DNA from: Brevundimonas sp. MF30-B
GTDB taxonomy: Bacteria; Pseudomonadota; Alphaproteobacteria; Caulobacterales; Caulobacteraceae
Assembly (NCBI RefSeq): GCF_004683885.1
Contig: NZ_CP038440.1
Coordinates: forward strand, 2,080,001 to 2,144,000
Length of the DNA: 64,000 bases
Direction of reading: 5' to 3'
A program made the translations under genes and the position numbers. The notes under the pieces were generated by a model. That model ran no database searches, was not told the DNA's origin, and saw nothing but the letters and a program-made list of their open reading frames with translations. Position 1 is the first letter of the stretch. Each line of letters begins with the position of its first letter. Below are positions 37,412 to 45,357 of this stretch, in pieces.

Positions 37412-37822
37412 CTACTGCGGATGCTTGCGAGCCATGGCCCGCCAGGTCTGTTCAGCCAGTTCCCGCAGTACGTCCAGGTCGATGTCGTCCAGCTTGTTGA
37501 CGTAGAGACAGGCCACGCTGGTCTTGTGCTTGCCCAGGCGCGCCAGCAACGGCTTGGCCTCCTCCGATCCCGGCATCAGGACATAGAGCGACAGGTTGGC
37601 CTTGCGCGGCGAGAAACCGATCCGGGGCCAGTCGCCCGTCGAGCTGCGATAGCTGCCGTAGCCGACGATCGCCGGTCCCCACATGACCGGGGCCTCGCCC
37701 GAAACCTCGGTGAGCAGGGCGTTCATCGTCTCGGCGTCAGCACGACGTCTGGGGTTCTCCACGGCCGCGATGAAGTCATCGACCGAGGCGTCTGTGGGTC
37801 TGGTCTTGGGTTCGCCAGCCAT
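37412..37822 (-). CDS. DUF1801-domain protein
   Basis: A 136-aa cytosolic protein matching the DUF1801 (YdhG-like) pattern: FIAAVENPRRRADAETMNALL near the start, PVMWGPAIVGYGSY, GFSPRKANLSLYVL and HKTSVACLYVNKLDDID. Members of this family are small alpha-beta proteins of unknown role; some relatives are thought to bind iron chaperones, but that is uncertain. Its start lies 2 bases after the pntB stop on the same strand, so it is the last gene of the transhydrogenase transcript. No function is assigned. Confidence 0.8.
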   Translation of the reverse strand: MAGEPKTRPTDASVDDFIAAVENPRRRADAETMNALLTEVSGEAPVMWGPAIVGYGSYRSSTGDWPRIGFSPRKANLSLYVLMPGSEEAKPLLARLGKHKTSVACLYVNKLDDIDLDVLRELAEQTWRAMARKHPQ

Positions 37823-37824
37823 CG

Positions 37825-39243
37825 CTAAAGCCCCCTCACGATCCCCTCGACCATCTTCTTGGCGTCGGCGAACAGCATCATGGTGTTGGCGCGGAAGAAC
37901 AACTCGTTTTCGACCCCGGCGTAGCCCGAGCCCATGCCGCGCTTGATGAATAGGACGGTGCCGGCCTTCTCCACGTCCAGAACGGGCATGCCGTAGATTG
38001 GTGACTGCGGGTCGGTCTTGGCCGAGGGGTTGGTCACGTCGTTGGCGCCGATGACGAAGGCCACGTCGGCGGAGGCGAACTCGGAGTTGATGTCCTCCAG
38101 CTCGAACACCTCGTCATAGGGCACATTGGCCTCGGCCAGCAGGACGTTCATGTGGCCCGGCATGCGGCCGGCGACGGGGTGGATGGCGTATTTCACCTCG
38201 ACGCCCTCCGCCTTCAGCTTGTCGGCCATCTCACGGAGAGCATGCTGGGCCTGGGCCACCGCCATGCCGTAACCGGGCACGATGATGACTTTCGACGCAT
38301 TCTTCATGATGAAGGCGGCGTCCTCGGCCGAGCCCTGTTTGACCGGGCGCGTCTCGACCGCGCCGCCGCCGCCCGCCGCCGCATCCCCGCCGCCGAAGCC
38401 GCCGAGGATGACGCTGATGAAACTGCGATTCATGCCCTTGCACATGATGTAGCTCAGGATCGCGCCCGACGAGCCGACCAGGGCGCCGGTGATGATCAGG
38501 GCGATGTTCTCCAGGGTGAAGCCCAGCGCCGCCGCCGCCCAGCCGGAGTAGGAGTTCAGCATCGACACCACGACGGGCATGTCCGCCCCGCCGATGGGGA
38601 TGATCAGGGTCGCGCCCAGGATCAGGGCGATCAGGAACACGCCCCAGAAGGCCCAGGTCGCGGTTCCGCCCGAACCGATCATCACTCCGATCAACAGCAC
38701 CAGCGCCAAGGCCAAGCCAATGTTGATCAGGTGGCGCGCCGGCAGCAGGATCGGCGCGCCGCTCATGTTGCCGTTCAGCTTCGCGAAGGCGATGACCGAG
38801 CCGGTGAAGGTCACCGCCCCGATGGCGACGCCCAGGCTCAGCTCGATGATCGACAGGGTCTTGATGCCTCCTTCGGCCGTCATGATGCCGAAGGCGTCGG
38901 GCGCATAGACGGCGCCCACCGCCACCAGGCAGGCGGCCAGGCCGACCAGCGAGTGGAAGGCGGCGACCAGCTGGGGCATCTGGGTCATCTGCACCCGGCC
39001 GGCGATCAGCGCGCCCGCGCCGCCGCCGACGACCACACCGCCCAGGATCAGCGCCGCGGTCAGCAGGTCCAGCGCGCCCGAGCCCCACAGGGTCAGCAGC
39101 GTCACCCCGACCGCCAGCGCCATGCCGACCATGCCGTAGGTGTTGCCGCGCCGGCTGGTCTCCGGGCTCGACAGGCCTCTGAGGCTGAGGATGAACAGCA
39201 CCCCTGCCGCCAGATAGGCCAGGGCCGCGATGGATGCGTTCAT
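37825..39243 (-). CDS. pntB: NAD(P) transhydrogenase subunit beta
   Basis: Beta subunit of the proton-translocating transhydrogenase that makes NADPH from NADH and NADP using the proton gradient. The 472-aa protein has about nine membrane helices (residues 1-265), then the NADP-binding domain with VIIVPGYGMAVAQAQHALREM, HPVAGRMPGHMNVLLAEA, IGANDVTNPSA and FIKRGMGSGYAGVENELF. All are diagnostic. In this operon the alpha subunit is split into two genes (pntA1, pntA2), the usual alphaproteobacterial arrangement, with two small genes placed between pntA2 and pntB. Confidence 0.97.
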   Translation of the reverse strand: MNASIAALAYLAAGVLFILSLRGLSSPETSRRGNTYGMVGMALAVGVTLLTLWGSGALDLLTAALILGGVVVGGGAGALIAGRVQMTQMPQLVAAFHSLVGLAACLVAVGAVYAPDAFGIMTAEGGIKTLSIIELSLGVAIGAVTFTGSVIAFAKLNGNMSGAPILLPARHLINIGLALALVLLIGVMIGSGGTATWAFWGVFLIALILGATLIIPIGGADMPVVVSMLNSYSGWAAAALGFTLENIALIITGALVGSSGAILSYIMCKGMNRSFISVILGGFGGGDAAAGGGGAVETRPVKQGSAEDAAFIMKNASKVIIVPGYGMAVAQAQHALREMADKLKAEGVEVKYAIHPVAGRMPGHMNVLLAEANVPYDEVFELEDINSEFASADVAFVIGANDVTNPSAKTDPQSPIYGMPVLDVEKAGTVLFIKRGMGSGYAGVENELFFRANTMMLFADAKKMVEGIVRGL

Positions 39244-39267
39244 GGGCTCCCCTCCCTGAGGCTCAGG

Positions 39268-39633
39268 TCAGAACACGTCGACGAAAGCGTCGCGTGTGGC
39301 GTCGCGCGTGCCGTCGGCGGTAGGCTGGCCGTTCTTGACCAGGGCGATGCCGACCGGCCCCTCGCCGCCGGTCTTCTTCAGCGTGCAGCGGCCATTGTCG
39401 CTGGGCAAACGGCCGGGGCGCGGGCCCGTGCCGGTCTGCTGATAGCGGTTCAGCATGCGGCCCTCGATGGTGACCGGCCGAAAGCGGCAGTCCAGCGCCC
39501 AGCTGGCGCCCTGGGGCGCGGCGACATGCCAGTGCAGGCCGCTGTCGGGGCGGACGCCGCCTCCCAAGCCTTGCGCGCTGGCGGGAGCCACGGCGGCGAC
39601 GGTGAATAGCACGGCGAGGGTCGGCTTAAGCAT
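39268..39633 (-). CDS. Small secreted protein of unknown function inside the pnt operon
   Basis: A 121-aa protein with a clear signal peptide MLKPTLAVLFTVAAVAPASAQ, cleaved near AQG. The mature part has two cysteines (LDCRFRP and NGRCTLKK) that may form a disulfide. I do not recognise a family. It lies between the 94-aa membrane gene and pntB in the same direction. ATG 39633 is the start chosen because it starts the signal peptide; a GTG at 39642 directly after the preceding stop is also in frame. Neither has a clear ribosome site. It may be a passenger of the operon. Confidence 0.65.
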   Translation of the reverse strand: MLKPTLAVLFTVAAVAPASAQGLGGGVRPDSGLHWHVAAPQGASWALDCRFRPVTIEGRMLNRYQQTGTGPRPGRLPSDNGRCTLKKTGGEGPVGIALVKNGQPTADGTRDATRDAFVDVF

Positions 39634-39642
39634 GGAATGCAC

Positions 39643-39927
39643 TCAGGTCTTGTCCAGGTTAGAGGTCCGGCCCAGGCGCCACAGCGCCGCGCCGATGAAA
39701 ATGGGCCCGAACACAACCATGGCCCAGTCGAACCAGCTCATGTCCCGCTCCTGAGTGATGACGCGCACCAGGATGGCCGAAAAGATCAGCACGACGCCCG
39801 TATCGTAGAAGCGCAGCTTGTCGATCGGCGTCGGGGCCTTGAGCCACCCCCACAACCACAGCGCCACGCCTACGCCCGTAGCGGCCCACGAGGCCTGCAC
39901 GGCGAAGTTGACCGGGTCGCCGATCAA
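39643..39927 (-). CDS. Small inner-membrane protein inside the pnt operon
   Basis: A 94-aa membrane protein, MIGDPVNFAVQASWAATGVGVALWLWGW..., with about three hydrophobic segments and a short basic tail. No family is recognised. Its start overlaps the end of pntA2 by four bases (39924-39927), so it is translationally coupled to the transhydrogenase genes. It could assist assembly of the membrane subunits, but that is only a guess from position. Confidence 0.7.
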   Translation of the reverse strand: MIGDPVNFAVQASWAATGVGVALWLWGWLKAPTPIDKLRFYDTGVVLIFSAILVRVITQERDMSWFDWAMVVFGPIFIGAALWRLGRTSNLDKT

Positions 39928-40256
39928 GAGGCCTCGCGCGCCGGGCGCTCCTTCTTGCGGTACATGGCCAGCATGCGCCTCGTCACCATGAAGCCGCCGA
40001 AGATGTTGACGCTGGCCAGGGTCACGGCCGCCACGCCCGCGCCCTTGGCGATCCAGGCGTTGGCCCCCTCGGCCTGCCCCGACACGGCCGCCGCCGCGAT
40101 CAGGCCGCCGACGATGATGACGCTGGAGATGGCGTTGGTGACCGCCATCAGCGGCGTGTGCAGCGCCGGCGTCACGCTCCAGACCACATAGTAGCCGACG
40201 AAGATCGCCAGCACGAAGATGGCCAGGCGGAAGACGGTGGGATCGACGTGTTCCAT
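39924..40256 (-). CDS. pntA2: NAD(P) transhydrogenase subunit alpha part 2 (membrane)
   Basis: A 110-aa protein with three membrane helices, matching the C-terminal membrane part of the transhydrogenase alpha subunit, encoded separately in alphaproteobacteria (often called pntAB). Motifs include VTPALHTPLMAVTNAISSVIIVGGL and VNIFGGFMVTRRMLAMY, the latter near the end. The start overlaps the stop of a 30-codon frame by one base (TGATG) and the stop overlaps the next gene. The protein helps form the proton channel with PntB. Confidence 0.95.
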   Translation of the reverse strand: MEHVDPTVFRLAIFVLAIFVGYYVVWSVTPALHTPLMAVTNAISSVIIVGGLIAAAAVSGQAEGANAWIAKGAGVAAVTLASVNIFGGFMVTRRMLAMYRKKERPAREAS

Positions 40257-40348
40257 CAGACGGCTCCCCCCAGGCGGTTGCAGGCTTCGGCTCTGATCGG
40301 GCCGATCACACTATGTAGGTCGTCTTCGACGGACTGAGAAATGGTCAT
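40256..40348 (-). CDS. Possible 30-aa peptide, coupled at both ends in the pnt operon
   Basis: A short frame encodes 30 residues without a signal or membrane segment (MTISQSVEDDLHSVIGPIRAEACNRLGGAV). Its ATG overlaps the pntA1 stop as ATGA, with a GAGG...GAGGGG run directly upstream as ribosome site, and its stop overlaps the pntA2 start as TGATG. This layout is what a real coupled gene would show. It might be a structural peptide, or simply carry ribosomes from pntA1 to pntA2. It is below the length at which most gene finders call genes. Confidence 0.5.
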   Translation of the reverse strand: MTISQSVEDDLHSVIGPIRAEACNRLGGAV

Positions 40349-41478
40349 CCCCTCATCCTCTCGTGCACGACCTGCCCGCCGTGAGTCACCGCCGCCGCCT
40401 TCAGGATTTCCTCGTCCAGATCCAGCGCCAGCGCGCCATCCTTGAGAATCAGGCCGACGAAGGCGACCAGGTTGCGGGCGTAGAGCGCAGAGGCGTCGGC
40501 GGCGATGCGGCCCGGCAAATTGGTCCAGCCGACGATCTTCACGCCATTCGCCGTGGTCACCACCTCGCCGGGCCTGGAGCCCTCGACGTTGCCGCCCGCC
40601 TCGACCGCCAGATCGACGATGACCGAGCCGGGCTTCATGGTCGCCACCTGCGCCGCCGTCACCAGCACCGGCGCCGCGCGACCGGGGATCAGGGCGGTGG
40701 TGATGACGATGTCCTGCTTTTTGATGTGCTCGCCCGTCAGGACCGCCTGCTTCGCCTGATACTCGGCGCTCATCGGCTTGGCGTAGCCGCCGGCGGTCTG
40801 GGCGTTCTTGAACTCCTCGTCCTCGGCGGCCAGGAACTTGGCGCCCAGGCTTTCGACCTGTTCCTTGGTGGCGGGCCGCACGTCGGTTGCGGTGACGACC
40901 GCCCCCAGTCGCCGCGCGGTGGCGATGGCCTGAAGCCCGGCCACGCCCACGCCCATCACGAAACATTTGGCGGCGGCCACCGTGCCGGCCGCCGTCATCA
41001 TCATGGGAAAGCCCTTGCCGTAGGCGTAAGCCGCCTCGATCACCGCACGATAGCCTGCCAGGTTCGCCTGGGACGACAGGGCGTCCATCACCTGTGCGCG
41101 GGTGATGCGCGGCACGAACTCCATGGCGAAGGCGGTCGCGCCGGCGCCGCGCAGGGCCTCGACGGTGTCGGCCTCGCGATGTGCGTCCAGCAGGGCGACG
41201 ACCACGGCGCCGGCCTTCAGCGCGGTGATTTCCTGGGCCGTGGGGCCGCGCACCTTCAGCAGGATGTCGGCGCCGTCCAGCACGGCGTGGGTGTCCGGCA
41301 GGACGCGGGCGCCCGCCTCGGCGTAGTCGGCGTCGGGAATGGATGAGCCCTGGCCCGTCCCGGCCTCGACCGCGACGGTCGCGCCCAGCGCGATCAGCTT
41401 CTTCACCGTCTCGGGCGTGACCGCGCAGCGGGTCTCGCCGTCGCGGCGTTCACGGGTCACGGCGATGGCGACGGCCAA
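40345..41478 (-). CDS. pntA1: NAD(P) transhydrogenase subunit alpha part 1 (soluble, NAD-binding)
   Basis: A 377-aa soluble NAD(H)-binding subunit. It begins MAVAIAVTRERRDGETRCAVTPETVKKL and shows TAAGTVAAAKCFVMGVGVAGLQAIATARRLGAVVTATDVR near residue 165, the Rossmann motif of the family, then ITTALIPGRAAPVL and SVIVDLAVEAGGNVE. Length is normal for the split subunit. It is the first gene of the pnt operon; upstream lies the aa3 oxidase subunit IV gene at a 85-base distance on the same strand. Confidence 0.95.
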   Translation of the reverse strand: MAVAIAVTRERRDGETRCAVTPETVKKLIALGATVAVEAGTGQGSSIPDADYAEAGARVLPDTHAVLDGADILLKVRGPTAQEITALKAGAVVVALLDAHREADTVEALRGAGATAFAMEFVPRITRAQVMDALSSQANLAGYRAVIEAAYAYGKGFPMMMTAAGTVAAAKCFVMGVGVAGLQAIATARRLGAVVTATDVRPATKEQVESLGAKFLAAEDEEFKNAQTAGGYAKPMSAEYQAKQAVLTGEHIKKQDIVITTALIPGRAAPVLVTAAQVATMKPGSVIVDLAVEAGGNVEGSRPGEVVTTANGVKIVGWTNLPGRIAADASALYARNLVAFVGLILKDGALALDLDEEILKAAAVTHGGQVVHERMRG

Positions 41479-41563
41479 GCGAATCCCTCCATCCAGAACG
41501 GATGGCGGAACGTTAGGCTGAATGGGAAGCGGGCGTCAAAGCGCCCAGGCCGTCAGCGGGCGA

Positions 41564-41833
41564 TCAGTGCGCCTTGGGCTTGCGCGACTTCAGAACGAAA
41601 AAGCCGATCAAGCCGATCACGACGGCCGAGCCCAGCGCGGCGCCGAAGCCGCCCGTGCTCATCAGCACGGCCACGAACAAGACCAGGCACACCACGAACA
41701 GCGAGCCCCACTTGGTCAGGAAGTTGAACAGGTGGAAGGTCGAGACCTGCTCGTTGATCTCCATCGAACCGCGCAGATAGGCCTCGGCGTCAGCATCGGC
41801 TTCGGCGGTGGCGGGGTTGTGCGGATCGGCCAT
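41564..41833 (-). CDS. aa3-type cytochrome c oxidase subunit IV
   Basis: An 89-aa small inner-membrane protein with the bacterial aa3 subunit IV pattern: a charged N-terminus, SMEINEQVSTFHLFNFLTKWGSL, and about two hydrophobic segments (VVCLVLFVAVLM and a C-terminal VIGLIGFFVL). It is an accessory, non-catalytic subunit of cytochrome c oxidase. Finding it next to pntA is common in alphaproteobacteria. Catalytic oxidase subunits are not in this window. Confidence 0.85.
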   Translation of the reverse strand: MADPHNPATAEADADAEAYLRGSMEINEQVSTFHLFNFLTKWGSLFVVCLVLFVAVLMSTGGFGAALGSAVVIGLIGFFVLKSRKPKAH

Positions 41834-41973
41834 GGTCGTCTTCCGGTCAGTCAGGCGGTTGCGGCCCTTATAGCGGGCTCGCCGTCCGGCTCAAGCTCTC
41901 CGTCGCTTCGGCAAGCGCCTTCATGAAGGAGAGTTCACTTGAGCCGACCCGGCCTGGAGCCGATCTAGGTGCA

Positions 41974-42954
41974 ATGATCCTCTCGTTCGCCGCAGCCCTT
42001 TCGATCATGCTGGAGCCGGCGCCGGCCTGTCGGTTCGACGGCGAAGCGCAAGCCTGGACTGTCCAGGCCCTTGCGGCCTGGAGCCGCCTCGAATCGGAGC
42101 GCATTCATCCGCAGACGCCGTCAACGCCCATGCTCGTCTTGTTCGACGAGCGCTGCGTGCATCGCCTGACGCCTGACCCCGACGGAGAGTTTGATTCCGG
42201 AGGGCGATCGTACGCTTCTCGAAGCGAGCCGCATCAGGGAGATTTCGAACTCCCGACGGGCGACCGGCTGCCTGCGGTGAAGCTGTCCTTCGCCGCGCCG
42301 TTGGACGACGGAGGGATGTTTTTCGTCATGGCTCTGCCCTCCATCTGGCGCGGCGACACGGCCGAACGCCGAGATCCGGAGCATCTGGCCATGTTGGTCT
42401 TCATGCACGAGTTCTCACACACCCAGCAGGATGGTTTGGCCGGCAGGATAACCGAACTGGTGCATTCAGGGCTGTCCGGTGAAGTCGATGACGACATTGT
42501 CCAGAAGCGCTGGAGCGACGACCCGGCCTATGTCACGCGCTATGAGCTCGAGCGCGATCTCCTATACGCCGCCGCGCAAGCCGGTTCCGCATCGGAAGCC
42601 AGAGCGATCCTGGCCGAAGCACGCGCCGCCATGGTCGAGCGCAGGACGCGCTTCATGGGCGACGAGCCGCGGATGCGGGAAGCCGACGACGTCTTCCTCA
42701 CCTTCGAAGGCGCAGGAAACTGGGCCGCCTGGATGTGGCTGGTCGATCCAGAGGGAGGCGGTCTGACTGCGGACGAGGCTACCGAATTCGTTCGCGGTTC
42801 GCGACGCTGGTGGACGCAGGATCAGGGGCTGGCGCTGATGCTGACCCTGGATCGCCTATGGCGGGAATGGCCGCGACACGCCTTCGGTCCTGACGGCATG
42901 ACCGCTGACGAGCTTATCGCCCGCGCCCTTCAGCCCTCCAGGTCCAGCGAATAG
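41974..42954 (+). CDS. Exported protein with HExxH zinc-peptidase-like motif
   Basis: A 326-aa protein with a signal-like N-terminus (MILSFAAALSIMLEPAPAC) and HEFSHTQQD near residue 148, a HExxH motif of zinc metallopeptidases. A glutamate that could be the third ligand is not certain; FEGAGNWAAWMW near residue 250 is a candidate. No known peptidase family is recognised. Start ATG 41974 is chosen because it starts the hydrophobic segment; an ATG at 41923 is in frame. The 3' end overlaps the convergent phoB by 25 bases. The function is inferred from the motif only. Confidence 0.6.
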   Translation: MILSFAAALSIMLEPAPACRFDGEAQAWTVQALAAWSRLESERIHPQTPSTPMLVLFDERCVHRLTPDPDGEFDSGGRSYASRSEPHQGDFELPTGDRLPAVKLSFAAPLDDGGMFFVMALPSIWRGDTAERRDPEHLAMLVFMHEFSHTQQDGLAGRITELVHSGLSGEVDDDIVQKRWSDDPAYVTRYELERDLLYAAAQAGSASEARAILAEARAAMVERRTRFMGDEPRMREADDVFLTFEGAGNWAAWMWLVDPEGGGLTADEATEFVRGSRRWWTQDQGLALMLTLDRLWREWPRHAFGPDGMTADELIARALQPSRSSE

Positions 42955-43619
42955 CCGGCCGAACGCACGGTGCGGATCGGGTTGGGGCCGCCGCCGACGT
43001 TCAGCGCCTTGCGAAGGCGGCCGACGTGGACGTCCACCGTGCGCGCCTCGACATAGACATCCGAACCCCAGACCGCGTCCAGCAGCTGCTCGCGGCTGAA
43101 CACCCGGCCGGGATGCTGCATGAAGTGGTCCAGCAGGCGGAATTCGGTCGGGCCCAGGTGCACCTCCTGGCCCGCGCGGCGCACGCGGTGCGAGACGCGG
43201 TCGATCAGGATGTCGCCATGGGTGATGCGGTCGTCGGCCAGGCCCGGACGGATGCGGCGCAGGACGGCGCGGATGCGCGCGGTCAGCTCCGTCATGGCGA
43301 AAGGCTTGGTCATGTAGTCGTCGGCGCCGGTGTCCAAGCCGCGCACGCGGTCGGTCTCCTCGCCCCGCGCGGTCAGCATGATGATCGGCAGGTTGCGCGT
43401 CTCGGCGCGGCCGCGGATGCGGCGGCAGATCTCAATGCCCGACACCTTGGGCAGCATCCAGTCCAGCAGAACCAGATCGGGCAGGCGCTCGTCGATCTGG
43501 ACCAGCCCCTCCTCTCCGTCGGCGGCGACGGCGACGTCGTAGCCTTCCTTCTCGAGATTGTACTGGAGGAGCGTCGACAGCGCGTCCTCGTCTTCCATCA
43601 CCAGAATATAGGGCTGCAC
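42930..43619 (-). CDS. phoB: Phosphate regulon response regulator PhoB
   Basis: OmpR-type response regulator that activates phosphate-starvation genes. The 229-aa protein has a receiver domain with acidic residues in VMEDEDALS, phospho-acceptor in LVLLDWMLPKVSG (near residue 53) and lysine in MTKPFAM, and a winged-helix domain (HLGPTEFRLLDHFMQHPGRVFSREQLLDAVWG, VDVHVGRLRKAL). The start is GTG 43619 with GGAG upstream. It is last in the phoR-pstCAB-phoU-phoB cluster and would bind the Pho box in front of pstC. Confidence 0.97.
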   Translation of the reverse strand: MQPYILVMEDEDALSTLLQYNLEKEGYDVAVAADGEEGLVQIDERLPDLVLLDWMLPKVSGIEICRRIRGRAETRNLPIIMLTARGEETDRVRGLDTGADDYMTKPFAMTELTARIRAVLRRIRPGLADDRITHGDILIDRVSHRVRRAGQEVHLGPTEFRLLDHFMQHPGRVFSREQLLDAVWGSDVYVEARTVDVHVGRLRKALNVGGGPNPIRTVRSAGYSLDLEG

Positions 43620-43648
43620 AGGTCGGCTCCGGTCGGGTCAGGCCAAAG

Positions 43649-44383
43649 TCAGTCTTGAGGGATTTGAGGCACGGTCGGCGTGGGCGAATCCACGCCGGGT
43701 GTCGGGGTGAAGCGCGGGCGGTCGCCCTGGATCTCTTCGCCGACCACTTCGTAGTGGACGCTTTCGGCGATGTTGGTGGCGTGGTCGCCGATCCGCTCCA
43801 GGTTCTTGGCCATGAACAGCAGATGCGTGCAGGCCGTGATCGTGCGCGGGTCCGCCATCATGTAGGTCAGCAGCTCGCGGAACAGGGCGTTGTAATGCTC
43901 GTCGACCTCGTCGTCCGAGGCCCAGACCGACAGGGCGCGCTGCACTTCCGAGGCCGTGTAGGCGTCCAGAACTTCACGCAGGCGGTTGGACACCAGCCGG
44001 CCCATGCGCTCGATCGAGCGGGTTAGCGGCTGGATCGGCTCGCCGTCGGCCAGGACTAGGCTGCGCTTGGCGATGTTGGAGGCCAGGTCGCCTGTGCGCT
44101 CCAGGTCCACGGCCAGCTTCATCGAGCCCAGCGTGCGGCGCAGGTCCGAGGCCACGGGCTGGCGCAGGGCGATCAGGCGGATGGCCTTGCGCTCGATGTC
44201 GCGGTGCAGGGCGTCCAGCTTGTGGTCGCGCTCGATGACCGCGCGGGCCAGGGCCACATCGCGGCGCGCAACGGATTCGACGGCGTCGGCGACCTGAGCC
44301 TCGGCCAGGCCGCCCAGGCGCACGACCTCGGCGGTCAGTTGGTTCAGTTCGTCGCCGTAAGCCTTGACGGTGTGTTGGGTCAT
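43649..44383 (-). CDS. phoU: Phosphate signalling protein PhoU
   Basis: Represses Pho signalling when phosphate is plentiful by linking the Pst transporter to PhoR. The 244-aa protein is all-helical with two repeated PhoU halves: MTQHTVKAYGDELNQL, VERDHKLDALHRDIE, DLRRTLGSMKLAVDLERTGDLASNIAKR in the first and a matching LERIGDHATNIAESVHY in the second. It lies between pstB and phoB, as in many proteobacteria. The C-terminal 25 residues form a threonine/proline-rich tail. Confidence 0.96.
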   Translation of the reverse strand: MTQHTVKAYGDELNQLTAEVVRLGGLAEAQVADAVESVARRDVALARAVIERDHKLDALHRDIERKAIRLIALRQPVASDLRRTLGSMKLAVDLERTGDLASNIAKRSLVLADGEPIQPLTRSIERMGRLVSNRLREVLDAYTASEVQRALSVWASDDEVDEHYNALFRELLTYMMADPRTITACTHLLFMAKNLERIGDHATNIAESVHYEVVGEEIQGDRPRFTPTPGVDSPTPTVPQIPQD

Positions 44384-44393
44384 GGGGGCGATC

Positions 44394-45353
44394 CTAGCCG
44401 AAGCGGCCGGTGATGTAGTCGAGCGTGCGGCGCTCGCGCGGGTTGGTGAAGATGTCCTCGGTGTCGCCCATCTCGATCAGGCGGCCCATGTGGAAGAAGG
44501 CGGTGCGCTGGCTGACCCGCGCGGCCTGGGCCATGGAGTGGGTGACGATGACGATGCAGTAGTTCTCGCGCAGCTCGTCGATCAGCTCCTCGATCCGCGC
44601 AGTGGCGATCGGGTCCAGCGCCGAGCAGGGCTCGTCCATCAGGATCACTTCCGGCTCGACCGCGATGGCGCGGGCGATGACCAGACGCTGCTGCTGCCCG
44701 CCCGACAGAGCCGTGGCAGGGGCCTGCAGTCGGTCGGCGACTTCGTCCCACAGGCCGGCGCGCTTCAGCGCCGCCTGCACCACGTCGTCCAGTTCGCTCT
44801 TGGTCGAGGTCAGGCCGTGGATCTTGGGTCCGTAGGCGACGTTCTCATAGATCGATTTCGGGAACGGGTTGGGCTTCTGGAACACCATGCCCACCCGCGC
44901 GCGCAGCAGCACCGGGTCGACCGAGCGGGCGTTGACGTCCTCGCCATCCATGGTGATCCGGCCCGTCACCTTGGCCCCGGCGATGGTGTCGTTCATGCGG
45001 TTCATGGTCCGCAGGAAGGTGGACTTGCCGCAGCCGGACGGGCCGATAAGCGCCGTCACCGCCTTGTCGGGCATGTCCAGGTCGACGTCGAACAGGGCCT
45101 GTTTGTCTCCGTAGAAGACCGACACGCCGCGCGCCTCGATCTTGACCGGTCCGGGCGGCGGGCCGGCGTGTGCCCTGACCTCGGGCGTGGGCATGGCGCG
45201 TTCGGCAGCCGTGGGCGCAGCCGCGGGCGTTTCGTCGGGGCGGTCGGCCTCGGGCTGGGCGGCGGGCAGCACCTGGCCGCCCATGCGGGGAACCTGGGTC
45301 GGATCGGCCCCGCCGCCGGAGCCTTGCGCGGACTTGAAGGTCTTGAAGTTCAT
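44394..45353 (-). CDS. pstB: Phosphate ABC transporter ATPase PstB
   Basis: ATPase of the high-affinity phosphate importer, 319 aa. Visible are Walker [10 protein letters not shown] (near residue 103), LSGGQQQR, Walker [14 protein letters not shown] and the switch histidine VTHSMAQA. Core PstB proteins are 250-270 residues; this one has a 70-residue proline/alanine-rich N-terminal extension before [13 protein letters not shown] later start, for example the methionine in AERAMPTPE, would remove much of it. It is third in the pstC-pstA-pstB-phoU order. Confidence 0.95.
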   Translation of the reverse strand: MNFKTFKSAQGSGGGADPTQVPRMGGQVLPAAQPEADRPDETPAAAPTAAERAMPTPEVRAHAGPPPGPVKIEARGVSVFYGDKQALFDVDLDMPDKAVTALIGPSGCGKSTFLRTMNRMNDTIAGAKVTGRITMDGEDVNARSVDPVLLRARVGMVFQKPNPFPKSIYENVAYGPKIHGLTSTKSELDDVVQAALKRAGLWDEVADRLQAPATALSGGQQQRLVIARAIAVEPEVILMDEPCSALDPIATARIEELIDELRENYCIVIVTHSMAQAARVSQRTAFFHMGRLIEMGDTEDIFTNPRERRTLDYITGRFG

Positions 45354-45357
45354 GCTC

